A DNA stretch of 6,805 nt, taken from the NCBI GenBank assembly GCA_014523525.1, contig JAATVL010000124.1, positions 1-6,805 on the forward strand, in the 5' to 3' direction. The translations under genes and the position numbers were made by a program. The notes under the pieces were generated by a model. It saw nothing but the letters and a program-made list of their open reading frames with translations, was not told the DNA's origin and searched no databases. This DNA is from Nitrososphaerales archaeon TH703 (GTDB lineage Archaea; Thermoproteota; Nitrososphaeria; Nitrososphaerales; Nitrososphaeraceae). How positions within the stretch are numbered: position 1 is the stretch's first letter; each line of letters starts with the position of its first letter. Shown here piece after piece: positions 5,848-6,805 of the stretch.

Positions 5848-5975
5848 GCGAGTTCATTCATTGAACTACTATAGTTACTAGAACCACCGAACCCGAAAAA
5901 TTTATATCTTTTCAATATAATTCTTGTAAATATCATAATATAATATAATGTAAAGTTTGTTACTAATTAAATATA
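5848..5975 (+). repeat. diverged intergenic repeat, copy B
   Basis: Partner of 202-330. The 49-bp left block (5848-5896) and the right block TTACTAATTAAATATA (5960-5975) keep order, orientation and spacing to within 1 bp. Here GAACCCGA is followed at once by AAAAATTTATAT (5897-5906), a good plus-strand TATA box with an A-rich element before it; a transcript would begin near 5930 and cross the right block. No plus-strand gene follows before the stop of the minus-strand gene at 6043, so any product would be a short RNA. Confidence 0.55.
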
Positions 5976-6042
5976 GTCTCTCCTATTGAATAGTAAACCA
6001 TGGTGACCACTAGATAAGTGATCAGAGATCCATCTTATTCTG

Positions 6043-6549
6043 TTATTCCTTTGTTTGCAATTTCGGTTCATTCATTAAGATATTTTTGATGAATTCCTTA
6101 AGCTGAACGAGAGTTTGTTCGAAATATGGAATGACGTCCAAAGAAGCTTCTGCCGAAAGTAATGAGCCATTCAATGAATAATTTCTTAAATCCTTTATCT
6201 TCCAGTACCAGTTGCCTTCCTGATTTGCCCTTTGTAATTCCCTTGCCAATTCTATTCCCTTACTCTCCGCTGACAGCGCGCTAATCACCTTATTTAATTC
6301 GATTCTATCACTGGGAATGCCGGATAATTGAAATTTATCAATTATTCTAAATAGTAGACAATCAAAGGTTCCAATCATTTGTGAAATCAATGAATCTATT
6401 TCCATCTCAGCACCTACTCGTGCATCCTTTGATAAGAGATCGCCGTGTTGGGATTTAATATTTTTTATATTCTTCAAATGTTCTTCGCACGCAAACATTT
6501 TGAAGATTATTCTATCTGACTGCAGAAAAGGTAGATCATGGCTGGTCAT
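6043..6549 (-). CDS. uncharacterised helical protein, possibly HEPN-like
   Basis: I do not recognise this 168-residue cytosolic protein with certainty. It has no signal peptide or membrane segment and reads as mostly helical, with amphipathic stretches at about 11-35, 47-73, 82-110 and 132-160. The segment WYWKIKDLRNYSLNG (114-128) resembles the end of HEPN domains, where an LRN-type Arg is followed four to six residues later by a catalytic His (RxxxxxH RNase motif). Here R122-N123 is followed by N127 and no His, so if it is HEPN it would be RNase-inactive, perhaps a binding or antitoxin-like form. The ATG at 6549 is preceded by an in-frame TAG two codons upstream, which fixes the start. It stands alone, 400 bp from the next gene; no toxin or nucleotidyltransferase partner is visible. 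Confidence 0.75.
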   Translation of the reverse strand: MTSHDLPFLQSDRIIFKMFACEEHLKNIKNIKSQHGDLLSKDARVGAEMEIDSLISQMIGTFDCLLFRIIDKFQLSGIPSDRIELNKVISALSAESKGIELARELQRANQEGNWYWKIKDLRNYSLNGSLLSAEASLDVIPYFEQTLVQLKEFIKNILMNEPKLQTKE

Positions 6550-6731
6550 CAGCTATCTCTAAAATACTTCTGCTACTTATGAGTTTCTTGATGTGCATAG
6601 GTTCTCAAATTTAGATACCACCTCATTTCCATTTATTAGATAATTTAGGTGTGATAGAAATCATAAAATTAATAAGAATGGAGAACAAGATAATTCGTAC
6701 GGTCTAAGAAAGCAGACATGCTAAACTAATA

Positions 6732-6743
6732 AAAATTATAAAT
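6732..6743 (+). promoter_or_regulatory. plus-strand TATA-like box near the right edge
   Basis: AAAATTATAAAT is a good archaeal TATA-like box. Transcription would start near 6765, next to ATG at 6767 and just after a GAACCCG motif (6755-6761). The frame from that ATG closes after ten codons (TAA at 6797-6799), so it either drives an RNA or a gene starting beyond the window, or is a chance match in AT-rich DNA. Confidence 0.3.
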
Positions 6744-6805
6744 AGCAATCAGCAGAACCCGAGTACATGCAGGGAACTAATCCGATGGACGCCGAATAAA
6801 ATTTA

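Larger units (their letters stand above)
5643..6042. other. intergenic gap with hairpin and repeat copy B, no gene seen
   Basis: The 400-bp gap between the two uncharacterised genes holds the exported-protein promoter, a GAACCCG hairpin (5740-5762) and the second copy of the diverged repeat (5848-5975), which includes a plus-strand TATA-like box at 5901-5907. No ORF with convincing coding character was found on either strand. The gap is more structured than the others in the window, which makes it the best place to look for a small RNA. Confidence 0.6.

Noticed and set aside
6616..6714. Plus-strand frame ending in MENKIIRTV upstream of the helical protein gene
   Set aside because: About 30 codons with only an internal ATG or GTG as start, no family signal, and AT-rich sequence where such runs are common.

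Overview
The window looks like chromosomal DNA of an ammonia-oxidising archaeon of the Nitrososphaeria (Thaumarchaeota), most like the Nitrososphaerales / Nitrosocosmicus type. This is inference from several signs: AT-rich sequence, wide intergenic spaces, genes without clear ribosome binding sites but with archaeal TATA-like boxes about 25-35 bp before the start, exported proteins whose signal peptides end in a '...AQ' junction, and the gene set (F420-type luciferase-like oxidoreductase, THEP1 NTPase, secreted NodB deacetylase). No rRNA, tRNA, CRISPR array, transposase or phage gene was seen.

Layout, left to right. Positions 1-81 probably hold the 3' end of a plus-strand gene, followed by a T-rich terminator. 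A 460-bp convergent gap follows. Six genes then lie on the minus strand, read right to left: an uncharacterised helical protein (6043-6549), an uncharacterised exported protein (5064-5642), a secreted polysaccharide deacetylase with an unusual repeat tail (3304-4650), a short-chain dehydrogenase (2308-3141), a THEP1-type NTPase (1597-2118) and a luciferase-like oxidoreductase (544-1503). The spaces between them run from 93 to 413 bp and most have their own promoter-like box, so they look like six separate transcription units. Nothing shows that they form one pathway. The two exported products share a surface or cell-envelope location; the two oxidoreductases and the NTPase are general cytosolic enzymes.

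The more unusual content is outside, or at the edges of, the recognised domains. (1) The deacetylase carries a Thr/Asn-rich tail built from a 16-residue duplication and a 48-residue duplication, rich in N-glycosylation sequons, and starts at TTG. (2) A diverged repeat of about 130 bp occurs in two distant intergenic regions (202-330 and 5848-5975), and a GAACCCG motif recurs six times, always outside genes. (3) Operator-like dyads sit on the predicted promoters of the dehydrogenase, the deacetylase and the exported protein. (4) The 168-residue protein has an HEPN-like 'LRN' motif with Asn where the catalytic His would be. No clear new multi-gene system is visible; these are single-locus leads.
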